Made by a program: the position numbers and the translations under genes. Of a DNA stretch of 64,000 nt, positions 1 to 14,720 are shown piece by piece. The stretch spans positions 2,294,001 to 2,358,000 of the forward strand of contig JAVLRN010000007.1 of NCBI GenBank assembly GCA_032821775.1, read 5' to 3'. The notes under the pieces are model-generated. The model worked only from the letters and a program-made list of their open reading frames with translations. It was not told where the DNA came from and searched no databases. Positions within the stretch are counted from its first letter, which is position 1. Each line of letters starts with the position of its first letter. This DNA comes from Sanguinoderma infundibulare. Taxonomy: Eukaryota; Basidiomycota; Agaricomycetes; Polyporales; Polyporaceae.

Positions 1-1176
1 ACGTCCCGAACATGCTCATCCCTCCAACCTCCTTCCTCAGCCGCGCCCGCACCTCCACCCTCGCTCCCGCCGCCGCAAAGACGCCCTCCCAGAGTTCCTT
101 CCAGCTCTCGGGCGAGTGGCAGTTCATGCGCGTGCCCTCGGCCGGCCGCCACTCGCCCTTGACCGCGCGCCCGCCCTGCACCCCGAAGATCATCGAGCCG
201 GGGAGGGGCGAGAGGAGCGCGGCAAGGAGGCGTGCGACGTGCGCCTGGCCGTCGAACTGGAAGAGGTGGAAGAAGGCCCCTGTGAAGATCGCCGAGAGGG
301 TGCCATGCAGCTGGCTGAGGGACGTCACCTCGCCGAGAGGCGGCGCGTCTTGGGCGGGTGAGGTCGACTCGGAGGAAGTGGGGAGGACTGGGGCAGGGGA
401 GAGGAAGGAGGCGTTGAGGATGTCGCCCTCGAGGAACAGGACTGGGAACGTCTCGGGTGTGGAGCGGAAGAGCTCGTGGCCGAGGTCCCAGAGGGCTATG
501 GGGCCCGTTCGTGCGTTCGTCAGCAAGCGCAGGACGCAGGACGCAGACTATCGCCTATCGCATCCAATGCTCAGCGGGGGCGCTCACCCTTGCTCAAGTC
601 GCATGCGATCGCGCCCTGGACCGGCCATCCGTCGAGGACGGCTTTCCGGACGTCATTCCCGACTGGAGCGAGTTAAATCAGAGATCGTGCATCAGCATCA
701 GCCGAAGTCCACAAGACGATGGAACTAAAAGCTTCGCATGCAATGCGCACAGCAGCATCCCATGTCCAGGAAGACTGCGCCTTCGCGCTGCTTCCCGAGC
801 TCGATGAACTGGGGGTACGCGGGAAGCCGGGCTATTTTGAGCCTGTTTTGGGGGGATGGCTTCCGTCAGCTCCTGAGAGTCGCCGCCGTGATGCCCACGG
901 TCGATCAGCGGGGGCGGCACCTCATGAACTCGAACATACGGATGCATGGGTACTTGTAGTGCTGCGAACAGGCTCCGTGAGTGTCTGTTTGACGACGGAG
1001 AGAGGGAGCTCGCATACCCCGAACGCCTTGGTCTGCACCGCGATGATGTGCGTCTTGAGCTCCTCGTCGTCCTGGATCCCTGTCGTCGCTTTCATGAACG
1101 CCTTCTCCTCTTCGTTCGGCGCAAATAGGGACGGGTCGAGTGGCTTCGCCCAGCCTGGGCGGTGCGTTTCAGACAT
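1..1176 (-). CDS. SAM-dependent methyltransferase (3' end outside window)
   Basis: A minus-strand gene of at least five exons. Exon 1 begins MSETHRPGWAKPLDPSLFA and is followed by a GTATGC...CAG intron. A small exon contains YPCIRMFEFMR. The next exon carries the glycine-rich SAM-binding motif I (FLDMGCC, continued across a splice as FGNDVRKAVLDGW). The exon after that contains LWDLGHELFRSTPETFP, and the gene then runs on through FHLFQFDGQ to the window edge. This order and these motifs fit a fungal class I methyltransferase family common in basidiomycetes and distantly related to methyltransferases of meroterpenoid pathways. The substrate is unknown. The reading frame stays open across each predicted junction. 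The C-terminus lies beyond base 1, so the last exon cannot be judged. The family call is firm; any link to secondary metabolism is only inference. Confidence 0.85.
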
Positions 1177-1709
1177 GCCCGGCTTGTCCCCTAGGGTCCC
1201 GAGAGGAGATCGTGGCGGATTGGTGACTGTCTCTCAGCGTCTTGATATTTATATGTTCTGCGAGAACGAGAACGGCAGTCACGCTTTGCAATATGCCGGT
1301 ATGAGGACGAATTGGGGAATGGAATTGCTTCCGGAAGGTCGAGCGATCGAACTCTGTCCTTTCACTGGCCCGATGCCGTGAGGTATAGAAAGGCAACCGT
1401 TTCCCTCCCATTCTGTCCGCTTCTCGATTGGTTTGCATTGCCTATACGGCAGCAAATCTGGATTCGGTGTACACCGGGTTCAATGGGAATTTTCTGGACA
1501 AGTCACAAACCACTCACCACAAACAATGCAGACTGCCGGGCAACGCCCAAAAGATTGAAGTGTAAGTAGATCACTACATAAGGGTCGTACACAACCGCAC
1601 AGACATATTACCATTAAGTCGAGTCTACTAATAAGACCAGCAAGAACAACTACAAACATAAACCTATGCGCAAGTTCCGTTGTCCGATTAGTGCCCCGAT
1701 ATCGATATC
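1177..1709. other. Intergenic, head of one methyltransferase gene to tail of the next
   Basis: About 530 bases between the start of the first methyltransferase gene and the stop of the second, both on the minus strand. It must hold the promoter of the first and the 3' untranslated region of the second. I see no coding signal, repeat or clear TATA element. Confidence 0.5.
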
Positions 1710-3099
1710 TCAGACGTTGAGACTGCGATATACACGGCAATGAACTCTGCAGCGCAGCACGGCAACTCAGTAAAGTGGGAGGTGGTAACAGAGGAGGGCT
1801 CGGACGCACCTGTCTTCAAGAAGTTCGCCGTCAGTATCTATCATCCTGCACTCGGACCAAGTCTCGACGTCCCACTTGCACCAACCCCACCCATCCTTGA
1901 TCTGGAACAGCTTTTCAGTACGCTTGACGTCGGATATCGGGGGCATGTCAGATTCTCACCTCAGGGCGTTTGTGCGGCGCGATGATGACTAGCCATCTCG
2001 CCTTCGTGCTGTACAAAACATAACCTTCTGTCAGCCTCCACTGATCCTATCGTCCGAAGGTAAATAAAGCCGCACGTACCTGAGCTCCCATAACAACGCG
2101 AAGAGCTCTGACGGCTTCTCGATCAGATGCAGCGCGAACGAACATATCACCATCTCGATGGTGGGGTCCGCACCGCTGCTGCTACTGCTCGTCGTGCTCG
2201 TAACAGGCGAGTACCCGCGCAGCGAGTTCTCGGGCGACGACGTCTCGGACGGGTTGTTGGATTTTGGCGCGCCGACAGGTTTGGAGGCGATTTCAGGGAT
2301 CTTGCCTTCGGCGATGTCTTTGAATGAGAGGGGGTGGGCATAGAGGTGGGTTCGGGTATGGAAGGCTTGTTCGGTATACTGGGATGCTGTAAGGCTGGGG
2401 AGCGATCGTCAAATGAGAGGGCGGGACGTACTGGATCGGCAGCGAGGATACACGGGACGGGCATGTCCGGCGCTATGAGTGGGGGTCGAAGAGCCTGCGC
2501 TGCGGACGGTGGGCGCGCCGATCCCTCTTCCTCTGATCCCGAACTGTCTGGCTTGGACTTGCCTTGCTGAGCATTGAACGCAGCGCGACCGTCTTTCCAC
2601 CATTCCAATACGGCCAATGTGGCTTCACCGCTGTGAGAGGAGATGAGCGAATGCGGGAGAGGACTTGGGAGATGTCACGATATATACCTGCCTTTATGCA
2701 AGTGTCAGCGAAGGAAGGAGAAACAAGACAGGCGAGACGAACCACAAGCCATGTCGAACACCATGAATCTCTTCCCTTCAACGTGCGGCAGTCTCATCGT
2801 CCACCATCTAAATGTCGATTGAACACTGAGCGGTGGCAGACGCGATTATAGGATGAATGCACACCTGTTCAGCCATAGGTACAGACAGCTCTTGACGCCT
2901 GGGAAGTGGGGGTTGCGGTATGTCGCGCCAACTTTCCTGTAGTACTGGACACGACAAGGACAAACACGCGTTCGGGGATCGGGTATCAAAAATAAGCTTA
3001 GGCGAGAGCACATACCTCGTCGACCCCGTGTTCTGTGTAGTTGTCCCTCATCGAGCTCTTGAGGATGCCAGAAGCAGCGTCTCGTTTGCCTCTGGACAT
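1710..3099 (-). CDS. SAM-dependent methyltransferase, basidiomycete family of unknown substrate
   Basis: A multi-exon minus-strand gene of about 330 residues. The chosen start gives MSRGKRDAASGILKSSM, leading to RDNYTEHGVDE. Splicing then joins YYRKVGATYRNPHFPGVKSC, a tryptophan-rich WWTMRLPHVEGKRFMVFD segment running into the DMACG-type SAM motif, and GEATLAVLEWWKDGRA. A long serine/proline-rich insert follows, then IEMVICSFALHLIEKPSELF (the catalytic-side strand). Two more exons give ARWLVIIAPHKRPE and IKDGWGWCKWDVETWSE, and a last one ends VHCRVYRSLNV. Each junction has GT-AG ends and keeps frame. The family is widespread in fungi as an uncharacterised class I methyltransferase. The low-complexity insert is not part of the fold. 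The substrate cannot be read from the sequence. It lies next to another methyltransferase gene on the same strand, but the two sequences are not close relatives. Confidence 0.82.
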
Positions 3100-3636
3100 C
3101 CCGCCCTTTGTCTTGCTAAAGATATCGCGCAACAGTTTGACGATGTGCCCGGGGGAACCGGCCGCCCTGTGCTATCGTTCTGGGTCGTTTGTCGAGGCCG
3201 TCCTAGTGCGCGGGAATGATGTTCCAAGCGGAACGAGAGCAGGAGGGCGAGCTAAGTATGTAAGAGGGATAGGATAGATGAGGTGGACCAGGGCGTCAGC
3301 GGCTGCTGTTGCTGTCTGACGGCGAGTCAAACACGAACCTGCAGGGGTGCCATGGCCCAGGCAACTGTTATCAAACAAACAAACAAGCAAGCGGCGCGTA
3401 ATCGACGTATGTCGGCGGCGGAGGAGGGCCAAAGGAGAATGGCTGAGCCAGAACAAGAGTGCGGCAGCGCAGTGTGCCGGAACTTACTAGCTTGGACCAG
3501 CTTGGCTTAGCCGACCGCCATCACGGCACCCACCCACACTCGTCCTCTTCTCCATCGGACGTCTCCAACCCATCCTTCTCCGCACTAGTTCTCCGCACTG
3601 TACTCGATCAGAACACCCTCCCAGTCAGCGCGGAAT
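3100..3636. other. Divergent intergenic region
   Basis: About 540 bases between the minus-strand methyltransferase start and the plus-strand HIT gene start, so it probably serves both promoters. It contains a short AAAC-type microsatellite near 3370-3390. No other structure was seen. Confidence 0.5.
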
Positions 3637-4543
3637 ATGACTTCATATGTCCTCGAGGCCCATGAGAATCGCGGCGCGGTCCCGGAGGCATGGCACTCGG
3701 ACCCATGGTGCGCCTTCTGCAAAATCCTGAACGGCAAAGGCCCCGCATACAAGGTGTACGAGGACGAGCTGGTCATCGCTATCCTAGGTCCTTCCCAGCC
3801 TCTCTCTGACGTGGCACCTTCGCTTTGCTGACTTCGGCGGCCTCCAACTTGAAACACATCAACTCTCGAATATCTATGTGCGCGGCCGCCGGCACACGCA
3901 CAGATATCGCACCCCTGCGGCGCGGCCATACGCTCGTCATTCCAAAAACGCATATATCGCGCGTCTCGGAGCTCCCGGGCGAGTTTGCTGCGGCCTGTGG
4001 CATGGCGGTCTCGAAGGTCGCTCGGGCTATCACAACAGGTGCGTTGCATGCCTTTCTCGTGTGCCCACGCACCGGGCCCTTTCAAAACAGGTTTGAGGTC
4101 GGGGAAGCCAAACTGACACATTGGGGTATCTCCAGCCCTGCAGAATACGGCCCTGAACGTGGTGTGCAACCAAGAGTACGCACAGGTTGTTCCGCACGTA
4201 AGTCGTCCTCTCTTCCTTCCCACCCGCTGCTATCCCTTGATTCTGGGGTACGTGGGTGCTATGTAGTGCTACTGGGTCGCCATGCTGGGATTTAAAAGTA
4301 CTGTCATATCAAAACAATTCGCTAAACTTCTTTCAGGTGCACTATCACATCATCCCCGCTCCTCGGTCAGACTTGGGCGCGAGGAACGCGCCGGCAGTGT
4401 CGGGCGACACGCCCGAACATCTCGATCGAGTCACCAGGCCGCTCACAGAGAAGGAGATGCATGCCCGGGAATTTGAGGTACGCGGCAAACTGGACGAGGA
4501 CGACGCTAAGCGACTTTTAGAGAGCATTCAGATTCATCTGTGA
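3637..4543 (+). CDS. HIT-family nucleotide hydrolase/transferase
   Basis: Four exons encode about 184 residues. Exon 1 has the CxxC-like DPWCAFCKIL start of HIT proteins and ends at VYEDELVIAIL. Exon 2 has APLRRGHTLVIPKTHISRV. Exon 3 ends VCNQEYAQVVPH, and exon 4 begins VHYHIIPAP. The histidine triad therefore reads HVHYHII and its first histidine is split from the rest by an intron. HIT proteins hydrolyse or transfer nucleoside phosphates (AMP-lysine, AMP-NH2, ApnA or related substrates). The compact size and single domain suggest an Hnt1/HINT-like cytosolic enzyme rather than an aprataxin. A C-terminal tail of about 60 residues is charged and may be fungus-specific. The introns are about 116, 97 and 138 nt, longer than those of neighbouring genes. 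No frame defects were seen. Confidence 0.9.
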
Positions 4544-6910
4544 CCATAGGTATGGTGGACTACAATCCTCGGCAACCACAGTAGATTGGGATTTAGAACA
4601 TAGCGTACTTTCTTGCATACCATATAGACGACCGTATAACTCCGAATCACCGTGGTGCACTGCGGAGTCTCTTCGAACTTCAAAATCGCCGTTAAGGCGA
4701 CAAGACTTTCCTCCAGAATCTGATCGGCGGTGGACTGGAGCCAATCTGTCTCGTTTCGTCGGCGCCGAACGAGACGAGAACTAGGTGAGCCCGTCTTCCC
4801 TTAAATGTACTCTGCAGGCCATCCAGAATACTTACATGAACTCAAATTCGTTGGCAGCTAACCGCATGCGATGAAAGCCGAGAATAAGCGAACATAGCGT
4901 TCAGCGTTTTGAGGACTTGGCTATATCCTCCCCAACCCTCGGTTATTGTATAGCAGTTTGGGCACCGTTGGCAGTGTTGAGATCGTCGTCGAAGGTCCTC
5001 TTACAGCACTAGTACCGGTCGAGACGTGGACTAGACGATGGTACATACAATCTCATTCTCCGCGCTTGCTGCTCTAACTAAATATATTACCAGAAGTCCG
5101 CCTTCGAACTGTGCATTCTTGGCCCGATGTTCGTGGACCAATGGCCTTCAAGGAGATGCCGCCTGCTCCGCCTGGCGTGCTCAGTCACCGATGATCGTTC
5201 CCAGAGAGGTCGCAGACTTTCTGCTTTCCATGAAACTTGTTTGAAGTATTGGATTCATGGAACCCGACGCGAAAAGGCACGTACTTATGAACGTTCTGCC
5301 TGTTCAATATTGATGCACCCCCTCGGCCTATCAAGGTACCAACTGACACGTCATCAACTTACATAAAGAAAAGGTCAACAATTGCGTGAGCATGAACCGC
5401 TCTCGTAAGTGGACGCAAGTGAGCACACTGCAGGAGACCAGGTGCGTGCTTCTGCAATGCAAAAGGGTGTTCGGACTACAAAATGCACAACGCTATTACA
5501 TTATGCTAGTCATCTTTGCTCCCGCGTAATAGCTTAAGCCTACGAACGCTGTTTGCTGCTGTCTCAGCGTCAAGTTGCCGCGTACAACTTCGACGTCGGT
5601 CATCACTGGGGCCTTTACGGTTAGGGGCTGGTCGCGAGAGGCACACGCATCTTCAGGTCTAGGCGGTGGCTCTGGTCAAGTCCTGCTGTGATATATTGGA
5701 GGTTGTTGGACACCGTCTGCGACCGCAATTGTAGCGGTAATGAGGGGACTGGCCTCGTCCGCGTCCCTGAGTTTTGCGGGGAGTCTATTTGCCGTTCTAA
5801 GTTCTAAGGTGTATACGTACTGGGTTGTCCCCGCCGCCGCTCCTATTTTGGCGTTGTGGGTTGATTGCACTGGGCCGCAACAATAGGTCGTCCATTCGCC
5901 CTCGCCCTCCGCATCCCGGGAGTCTGTCTGGCTTCGGGCCGTCGAGTCTTGGCATGCCGCATGCAGTCACAAGCAGGACCTTTAGGCACTGAGGATCTTG
6001 TATATGCTTATACAGGACCACGGCGTCACCGTGGCCATGATGTCCCGCATCACTCGGATCCATCTCAAGAACCCCAGGCACGCGCCGAAGATTAGCACGG
6101 CCGCCCCCAGCCGCCCCCCTTGTCCGCAAAGGTTACAAAGTTACTTCCGGTTCAAGCACACGCGCGGGTTAAGGATGTACCTGCTAGTCGGCATCGCCGC
6201 TCACCAACCTCCACGACGACCACGCGGACGTCGTCACCGAGCTGCCCGCGACCCCGAACCCGACATCTTCGCGGATGAGAGCCTGGCCCGCACCTGCCCG
6301 CACAAGACGCGATGGGTGACACGAGCCTGGACCCGGCGCAAGCCACTGATGCGCAGACTAGACAATAGGGACGGAGATATAGTTATTCGAGACGGAGGAT
6401 GGTCGACAGGAGGTTTCCAAATGTAAATATTACGCACGGCCGGTCGTCGTCCATGCATTCATAAAAATCATACTCATCTTCTCGTCCAAATGCCGGTCGC
6501 CAAGCGATGAGAGAGGTCCTTGCCCCCCTGAATAAGGGTGCACCACTGATGGACGCAAATTCGGATGGCATAAACAAGGGAAGAGGAGATCGCACGTAAC
6601 ACGAAGCGGGAACCGTCGCGGCGTCATGTCTGCCATCCGCTGGTCTTTCTCTAGATGTCAATGTCACAGCACCCAGTCGACCGCTGTCCACGAAAGGGAT
6701 GCCAGCGCCGCGTGAGTTGCGATCCGACCCTGGACAAGGGCGACGAGTTCGGTCTTAAGAACCCCAACAGGGCAGAGTAGTGCAGACGTTCGTGTCTAGC
6801 GGTCTGTCAATGGCAACGAAGGGAAACTAATCTAATCAATCACCGTCCCGAAAAAAAAACTGCGAAGAACACACGCCGACAACACAGCCCATACACCATC
6901 ATTTGAACAG
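4544..6910. other. Gene-poor stretch
   Basis: About 2.4 kb between the HIT gene and the first F-box relic. All frames are broken by stops and the longest ORFs (about 110-140 codons) show no recognisable motif. A hydrophobic minus-strand segment near 5990-6080 could be a remnant of a membrane protein, but it does not extend into a believable gene. The base composition is less GC-rich than in the genes. This may be degraded sequence at the edge of the accessory block. Confidence 0.4.
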
Positions 6911-7660
6911 TCACAGCGTCGGTATGGTCAAGCCGTTCGCCACGCCCCATTTCCGCTCTTGCTTCCGCTCTGTCACGAGCGCAGGCAGCAGACGCCAGAC
7001 CGTCGTGTTCCACCGCGTCCGGTAGACCGCCTCCTCCAGCATCTCGTCGCGCTCGGCCTCGCTCAGCTCCTCGTTTTCCCACGCTTCCTCCTCGAATGGC
7101 TAGTTGCAGTCAACGTCCACCTTCGGGAACACGTCCGACAGGAAGACGGCCGCAGGGAGAACATGGTGCTCCTCGATCCTCGAATACCCCACGTTCAGGT
7201 TCGCAGCGCGTGATGTGGCCTCCCGAGACTGGGCCGAAGGGATGCGAGGTTGGGACCGACGACAGGGCGAAACGCGAGGGCGAGCGTGTGGCAGCCGCGA
7301 CGGGGACAGGGTCGTCCACAACGGACAGCCCGACCTTCAGTTGGTACAGTCGGGCGTGCACCGCGCCGCCTCCTGGGCAGTGGTCGAGCGATGCGTGCGG
7401 GACACGCGATACATCCGTGTTGACGTGGAGCCCGAGTATCCGTAGGTTGGGGCAGAGCCGGACGAGTGGGATGAGGCCGAACGGCGTGGTGGCCGGGCAA
7501 TATGCGGCGGTGTTAGTCCAACATGGGCGCTGGACGCAGAGCTCGAGCTTACATAGCGAGCTTGGGCCAAGCGAGGGCCCTGTCGGATACGAATGCGTCG
7601 TCAGTATCGAGAGCCCTGTGTTCGAGGTCAAAGTGCTTCCAGACGTTTCTTCTGGATCGT
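6911..7660 (-). pseudogene. F-box-type protein relic (C-terminal part)
   Basis: The segment is similar to the F-box pseudogene at 14721-15526, sharing RALAWPKL, a cysteine/proline-rich stretch, LGLHVNTD and GLSVVDD.VPVAA. It is broken in several ways. The N-terminal F-box half is missing. A frameshift near 7560 separates RALAWPKLA from the following KLELCVQRP frame. The VVDD-VPVAA region appears twice in altered form (first KVGLSVVDDPVPVAA, then NVGYSRIEEHHVLPAAVFLSD). An in-frame TAG sits at 7100-7102, although the same frame then continues with a normal-looking family C-terminus (RWNTTVWRLLPALVTE) to a stop at 6911. F-box proteins of this type are numerous in Agaricomycetes and are thought to be SCF ubiquitin-ligase adaptors. 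This copy should not make a full protein. Confidence 0.6.
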
Positions 7661-7987
7661 AGTAGCATGTGAATCGTAGTCGCATAGCATCCCTGCTGGC
7701 CAGGTCAGTACCAGCCGGCCGGTTGATGCCTGTATGCGCACGATTTGGCCGTCTGGAGAGTTGGTGTGGGCGCACCAAAAAAATAATCAATGTGGCTTGG
7801 TGTGGGGTATTGATCGAAAGGGTGTCTCCGCATGTGCGGTCAGAGAAAGTGCACACGCATATGAATGTAGTGCCTCATGTCCGGGACAAACTCCCACCGA
7901 GATTAATATTGAATACTGAGCACCCAAGGAATGACATATGCGAGAAACAGGCACCGCAACCGTTCCTAGCTGCGACATGAACGCCAT
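7661..7987. other. Downstream flank of GMC copy 1, start of duplicated block
   Basis: Between the F-box relic and the GMC stop. From about 7807 the sequence matches the region after 11413 almost base for base, so the duplicated block includes about 180 bases downstream of the GMC stop. No gene was seen. Confidence 0.6.
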
Positions 7988-10960
7988 TCACAGTTTCAGA
8001 TCCGCGCGAACAAGATGGGCCGCGCGTTCGGCCAGGATGTAAGTTGGACCTTGCGTGTGTGCAGACGGAATGAAGGGCTGCAGCAACGACGTCACCGTCA
8101 GCAAGCCGTCACAACGCACAGCTAAGTACAAGTTCTATAGGGTTGGAACTCACAAAAGCAGACGCGTCCACGACCCGCAGTCCCACCGTACCCCGCACCT
8201 TCAGGTCAGGAGTAAGAGGCGCGTCCTCGTCCTTGCCCATCGCCACCGTACCAACAGGGTGATGGACGGGTCCCGAGTTGCTGCGAATGTACTCGTCCAG
8301 CGCGTCGTCCGTCGTCACGTTTGCGAACCCCCCAAACTCGCCGACGATGTAGTCGGACCACGCGCGAGCCTTGACGAATGCACGTGCCGCCTTGACCGCT
8401 TCGCGCATAATCGCGAGGTCGACTTCGTTCCCGAGCAGGGCGGGATTGATGAGCGGCGCGTCGAACGGGTCGGTCGTGTCCAGAGATACGTTTCCCCCTG
8501 TGCGCGCACCAGTTGTCAGCAACGGGACATGACTGATGCAAAGGAAACAGGTGCGCACGAGAGGTAGGCGATATCACGATGGTGGGCATGGAGAAGAAGT
8601 GACCGTCGGCTGGAAGCGGAGCGGTACCGGTACCGGAGAAGACGCCATTCTGCAGACACAGAGGTCGAGCTATATGACCAAACGAATCATGTCCACGGGT
8701 CTGACATACTTTCGGGACGAGCTTAAAGTGTGCAGAGGTAGGACCCGCACTCGGATCGTCCACACCAAAGGAATTGAAGAACATTTCAGCTTCTGGGATG
8801 CGCAGCCATCCGAACTGGCTATCTCCTAGGCTTAGCGGACCTGTTCCATTGATCTTCCACAATGCCAGGGCTTCGGCCGCGAGGGTAGCGTTACGATGAA
8901 GGTCGTCAAGCGTGTTATTGGAGTTCACTATCCAGCTATTGGTGAGGCCGGTGTGCTCCTGTGAAAGCAGCATAAATATCAGCCCACGGAAATTACGGGA
9001 CCGGGCGGCGTACATGAAGATTCTGACCGACAGCGGGACGATCGACAATGGTCTTAATTCCGAATGACGACAGGTACGCCGAGTCGCCTATTCCCGAGAG
9101 CAACACTGGAGAGATGGCCTGATCAGCTTGATCTGCAAGTGGCTCCCGATTGCGAGCGACGAACAGATGTGAGGTGTATTGAGCGATCCCGCTGAAAGGA
9201 TGACCTCCTTTGTCGCATTCAGGGTGTAGAAAGGTCCTGGGGCCAAGGTCAGTCGTTCAACACGTGCCACGGACAAAGATAGCCACCATTGGCGGTCTGA
9301 GCAAACTCCACCCCACGGAAGACCGGTTTCCCATTCTCGTACCCGATTGGAAGCACCTTGGTAACGCGGGTATTGACTACGACATCGAGGTTGGCACGAT
9401 TGAGGGCTTGCGCGAGGTACGACGAAGCAGATGACACTCGATGACCATTGTGGATCTGCGTTACAGGTGAGCTTGTGTCTCATTCGGGCTGTAGATCAGG
9501 CCATACAGTGGACTGTACCCAACCTAAAGAAAACATATGTATGAGAGAGCCCCAAAACGTTTATACCAGATAAATGTGCCTACCGAAGCCAATGGTGTCG
9601 CCAGAGTTGTAGTCCAGCGTGAACGGGAACCGGTCAGATAGTTCATCAGTAGTTCCAATCACACGGGAGTCGATTCCAAGAGGGAAACCTTCCACGCTGA
9701 TCGGTATAATCCCTGAGGCGTAAAGTCAGAGAAAGCAATCGAGATAACAAATCCGGCATTACATACCATGCTTGTGAAGAGCTGGGTTGAACTGCCCGGT
9801 AGTGTTGTGATGGTCGACTGGTGCCGTCACCCGATCCACGCCAAACATAAAGGGGGCAAGTGCCTTCCAAGACCAGCCTTCGTCCCCAGTGACTCGTGCC
9901 AAGCGGTCATAGTCATCGACAGTACCACGACAGAACACCATATCGTCTGTGTGAATGGATGAGCATCAAGATGCCGTGGGCTGAGGGAGACGTACTGATC
10001 GCAGTGGATCCGCCTAGTACGAATCCCCGCGCATACACGAAAGAACGATCGTTGAGTCCTGCCTGAGGTGTGGTGGTAAAATTCCAGTCCTATTTCCATA
10101 AACGAGGTCAGCCAGAGTACACGCGTCTTCCGTGCCATTAACTCACAAACGCGGATCTAACAAGGCTCGATGCCCTCCCAGGCACAGAAATATTCAAGTT
10201 CAGAAAGTCACTACATGCGCACACCCAACGTAAGCACATTGCATGAACGTCTATTCATTGAGTTACATACCTGCTTCCCGCTTCGATAAGGAGCACTCTT
10301 GTCCTTGGATCCTCTGATAGACGCGAGGCCATCACCCCGCCACCCGCACCCGCTGTTTAGGAAACATTCATCAGTCAGTGCTCGATTACAAGCTCAGCCA
10401 GCAGGCGGATGCGTACATCCGACCACAATAATGTCATAAGTGCCAGTGAGAACCTCCTCCGTTGGTCGGTTATACAGAGATGCAAAGGCACGAGATGCGC
10501 TGAGCACGAGCAAGAGAAACGATTTCTTCTGCAGCATCGTAGCAGGCGTGGAGTGTGTCGGCTTCAAGTTGGTGGTGGTGTGGAGGAAGGCTCGGACTCC
10601 CCGTCAGCCTCTCCCAATCGACTTTATCAAGGTCGGCGCCGCCTGCCCTCGTGCGAGCCTCACACCTAAGCCCCGCTTCTTCAATAACTCGGCACGAAAG
10701 GCATGACAAGTCGCAACTTGTTTTGAGCAGCGTGAATGCCATCGTTCTGCTCGAGGGGATGTGGACTCCCTAGTATGAATGTTCAAAGTGAGTCAGCGTG
10801 GGGATAGAGCACTCATAGCACAATCATCCACTTACCTCCCGGCGCACTTGGTTAGCACATGATGTCCAAGGCCTACTGTATGTGGAATACAAGTTGCGGT
10901 ATGGAGAGCTGAAGATGATTGGATTGATAGATTGGAAGGACCGCACTACACGCGGCAGCC
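7807..10960. repeat. Segmental tandem duplication, unit A
   Basis: This block carries GMC copy 1 with about 180 bases downstream and about 420 bases upstream. It matches unit B (11413-14514) along its length. The similarity is strong in exons and in the 3' flank and weaker in introns and upstream DNA. Boundaries were judged by eye: the left edge is sharp at the shared GTATTGATCGAAAGGGTG, and the right edge fades after ACTACACGCGGCA. A third, partial copy lies between the two units. Confidence 0.8.
7988..10537 (-). CDS. Secreted GMC oxidoreductase, aryl-alcohol-oxidase-like (copy 1)
   Basis: A minus-strand gene with many short introns, about 600 residues. Exon 1 encodes a signal peptide (MLQKKSFLLLVLSASRAFAS) and then TYDIIVVG, the start of the FAD-binding motif. 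The next exon gives AGAGGGVMASRLSEDP and LLIEAG. Later come the GMC signature region [42 protein letters not shown] and KEVILSAGSLNTPH. The C-terminus carries HHPVGTVAMG with the catalytic histidine and, after a last intron, FIPSAHTQGPTYILAERAAHL with the second histidine. The order matches aryl-alcohol oxidase and related AA3_2 enzymes, which oxidise alcohols and release hydrogen peroxide for ligninolytic peroxidases. The exact substrate is not shown. A 54-nt intron at 9713-9766 has a normal GTATGT donor here, unlike in copy 2. The gene looks intact. Confidence 0.88.
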
Positions 10961-11009
10961 GTTCACCGTGGAGGCTCGATTTGGCGGGTTGCCTCGCCCA
11001 AGTCACAAC
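10538..11009. other. Upstream region of GMC copy 1
   Basis: This is the probable promoter of GMC copy 1. Its first 420 bases align with the upstream region of copy 2 at 14141-14514, including a GGCTTCAAGTTG...GGACTCCCCGTCAGCCTCTCCC block close to the start codons. This indicates that promoter DNA was duplicated together with the genes. No separate gene was seen. Confidence 0.55.
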
Positions 11010-11345
11010 TGAATACGAAAGCATGCGCCGCCTTGACCGCCTCACGCATGATCGTGAGGTCGACGTCATTCCAGAGCAGGGCAAGATTGACGAGCGGCAC
11101 GTCGAACGGGTCGGTCGTCTTCAGAGATACTACGGTTCCTCCTGCGTATGCGCGCACAGATGATCAACAAGCGAATGACTGAACCAAAAGAGACAGATGT
11201 GTGTACGAGTGGTGGGCAAGACCACGCCGGTGTTGATGGCAAAGAAGTGACCTTCGGCTGGGACCCCAATGGCCATCTTGTAGACATGGATGTCAAGCCA
11301 TACGACAAACTTACAAAGTCCAGGGGAGCACAAGTTTCCTGGGCG
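11010..11345 (-). pseudogene. GMC oxidoreductase relic between the two intact copies
   Basis: The minus strand encodes fragments of the GMC 3' half. One piece reads EGHFFAINTGVVLPTTR, matching DGHFFS...ISPTSR of the intact copies. Another reads GGTVVSLKTTDPFDVPLVN and LWNDVDLTIMREAVKAA, matching GGNVSLDTTDPFDAPLIN and the following helix. The pieces lie in different frames relative to a spliceable gene, and everything after AHAFV, including the catalytic histidines, is gone. This is a decayed third copy, or leftover from unequal crossing-over, and it sits exactly between the duplicated units. Confidence 0.75.
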
Positions 11346-11412
11346 CTCACCAAGTCGGTATTTCTTACATAAGCAGGTTTAACAACAGGCCTGGATCCTA
11401 GCACGTCTGCTT

Positions 11413-14514
<3,102 letters not shown>

Positions 14515-14594
14515 GCGCATATAGCCAGACGGGACGAACGGCTGCTGATTGCGTAAACGCAAATGCGCGTTTCATCCACGTTGTCGTGGACTTC

Positions 14595-14700
14595 AACATG
14601 CAGAACAACGCACGAATGTGGAAGCGTCGACGACTCTCGACCCCACAATCCCCGTAACCGTCAAACCTGCTCGGACATACGGCGCATTCATAAATCGCCG
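14595..14700 (-). pseudogene. GMC oxidoreductase C-terminal relic
   Basis: The minus strand encodes MNAPYVRAGLTVTGIVGSR followed by VVDASTFV. This lines up with the DAPLTPDLKVRGTVGLR-VVDASAF exon end of the two intact GMC genes, including the position of the following intron donor. Nothing else of a GMC gene surrounds it. It abuts the F-box pseudogene at 14721, so it is a second isolated scar of the GMC amplification. Confidence 0.6.
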
Positions 14701-14720
14701 GTCTCGGACCCGCCGTTCTT

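Noticed and set aside
12..728. Plus-strand ORF of 238 codons
   Set aside because: It is the shadow of the minus-strand methyltransferase exon, which has clear family motifs.
5797..6426. ORFs on both strands with a hydrophobic segment, considered as a seven-helix membrane protein
   Set aside because: No splice model extends it, and no family motif was found in any frame.
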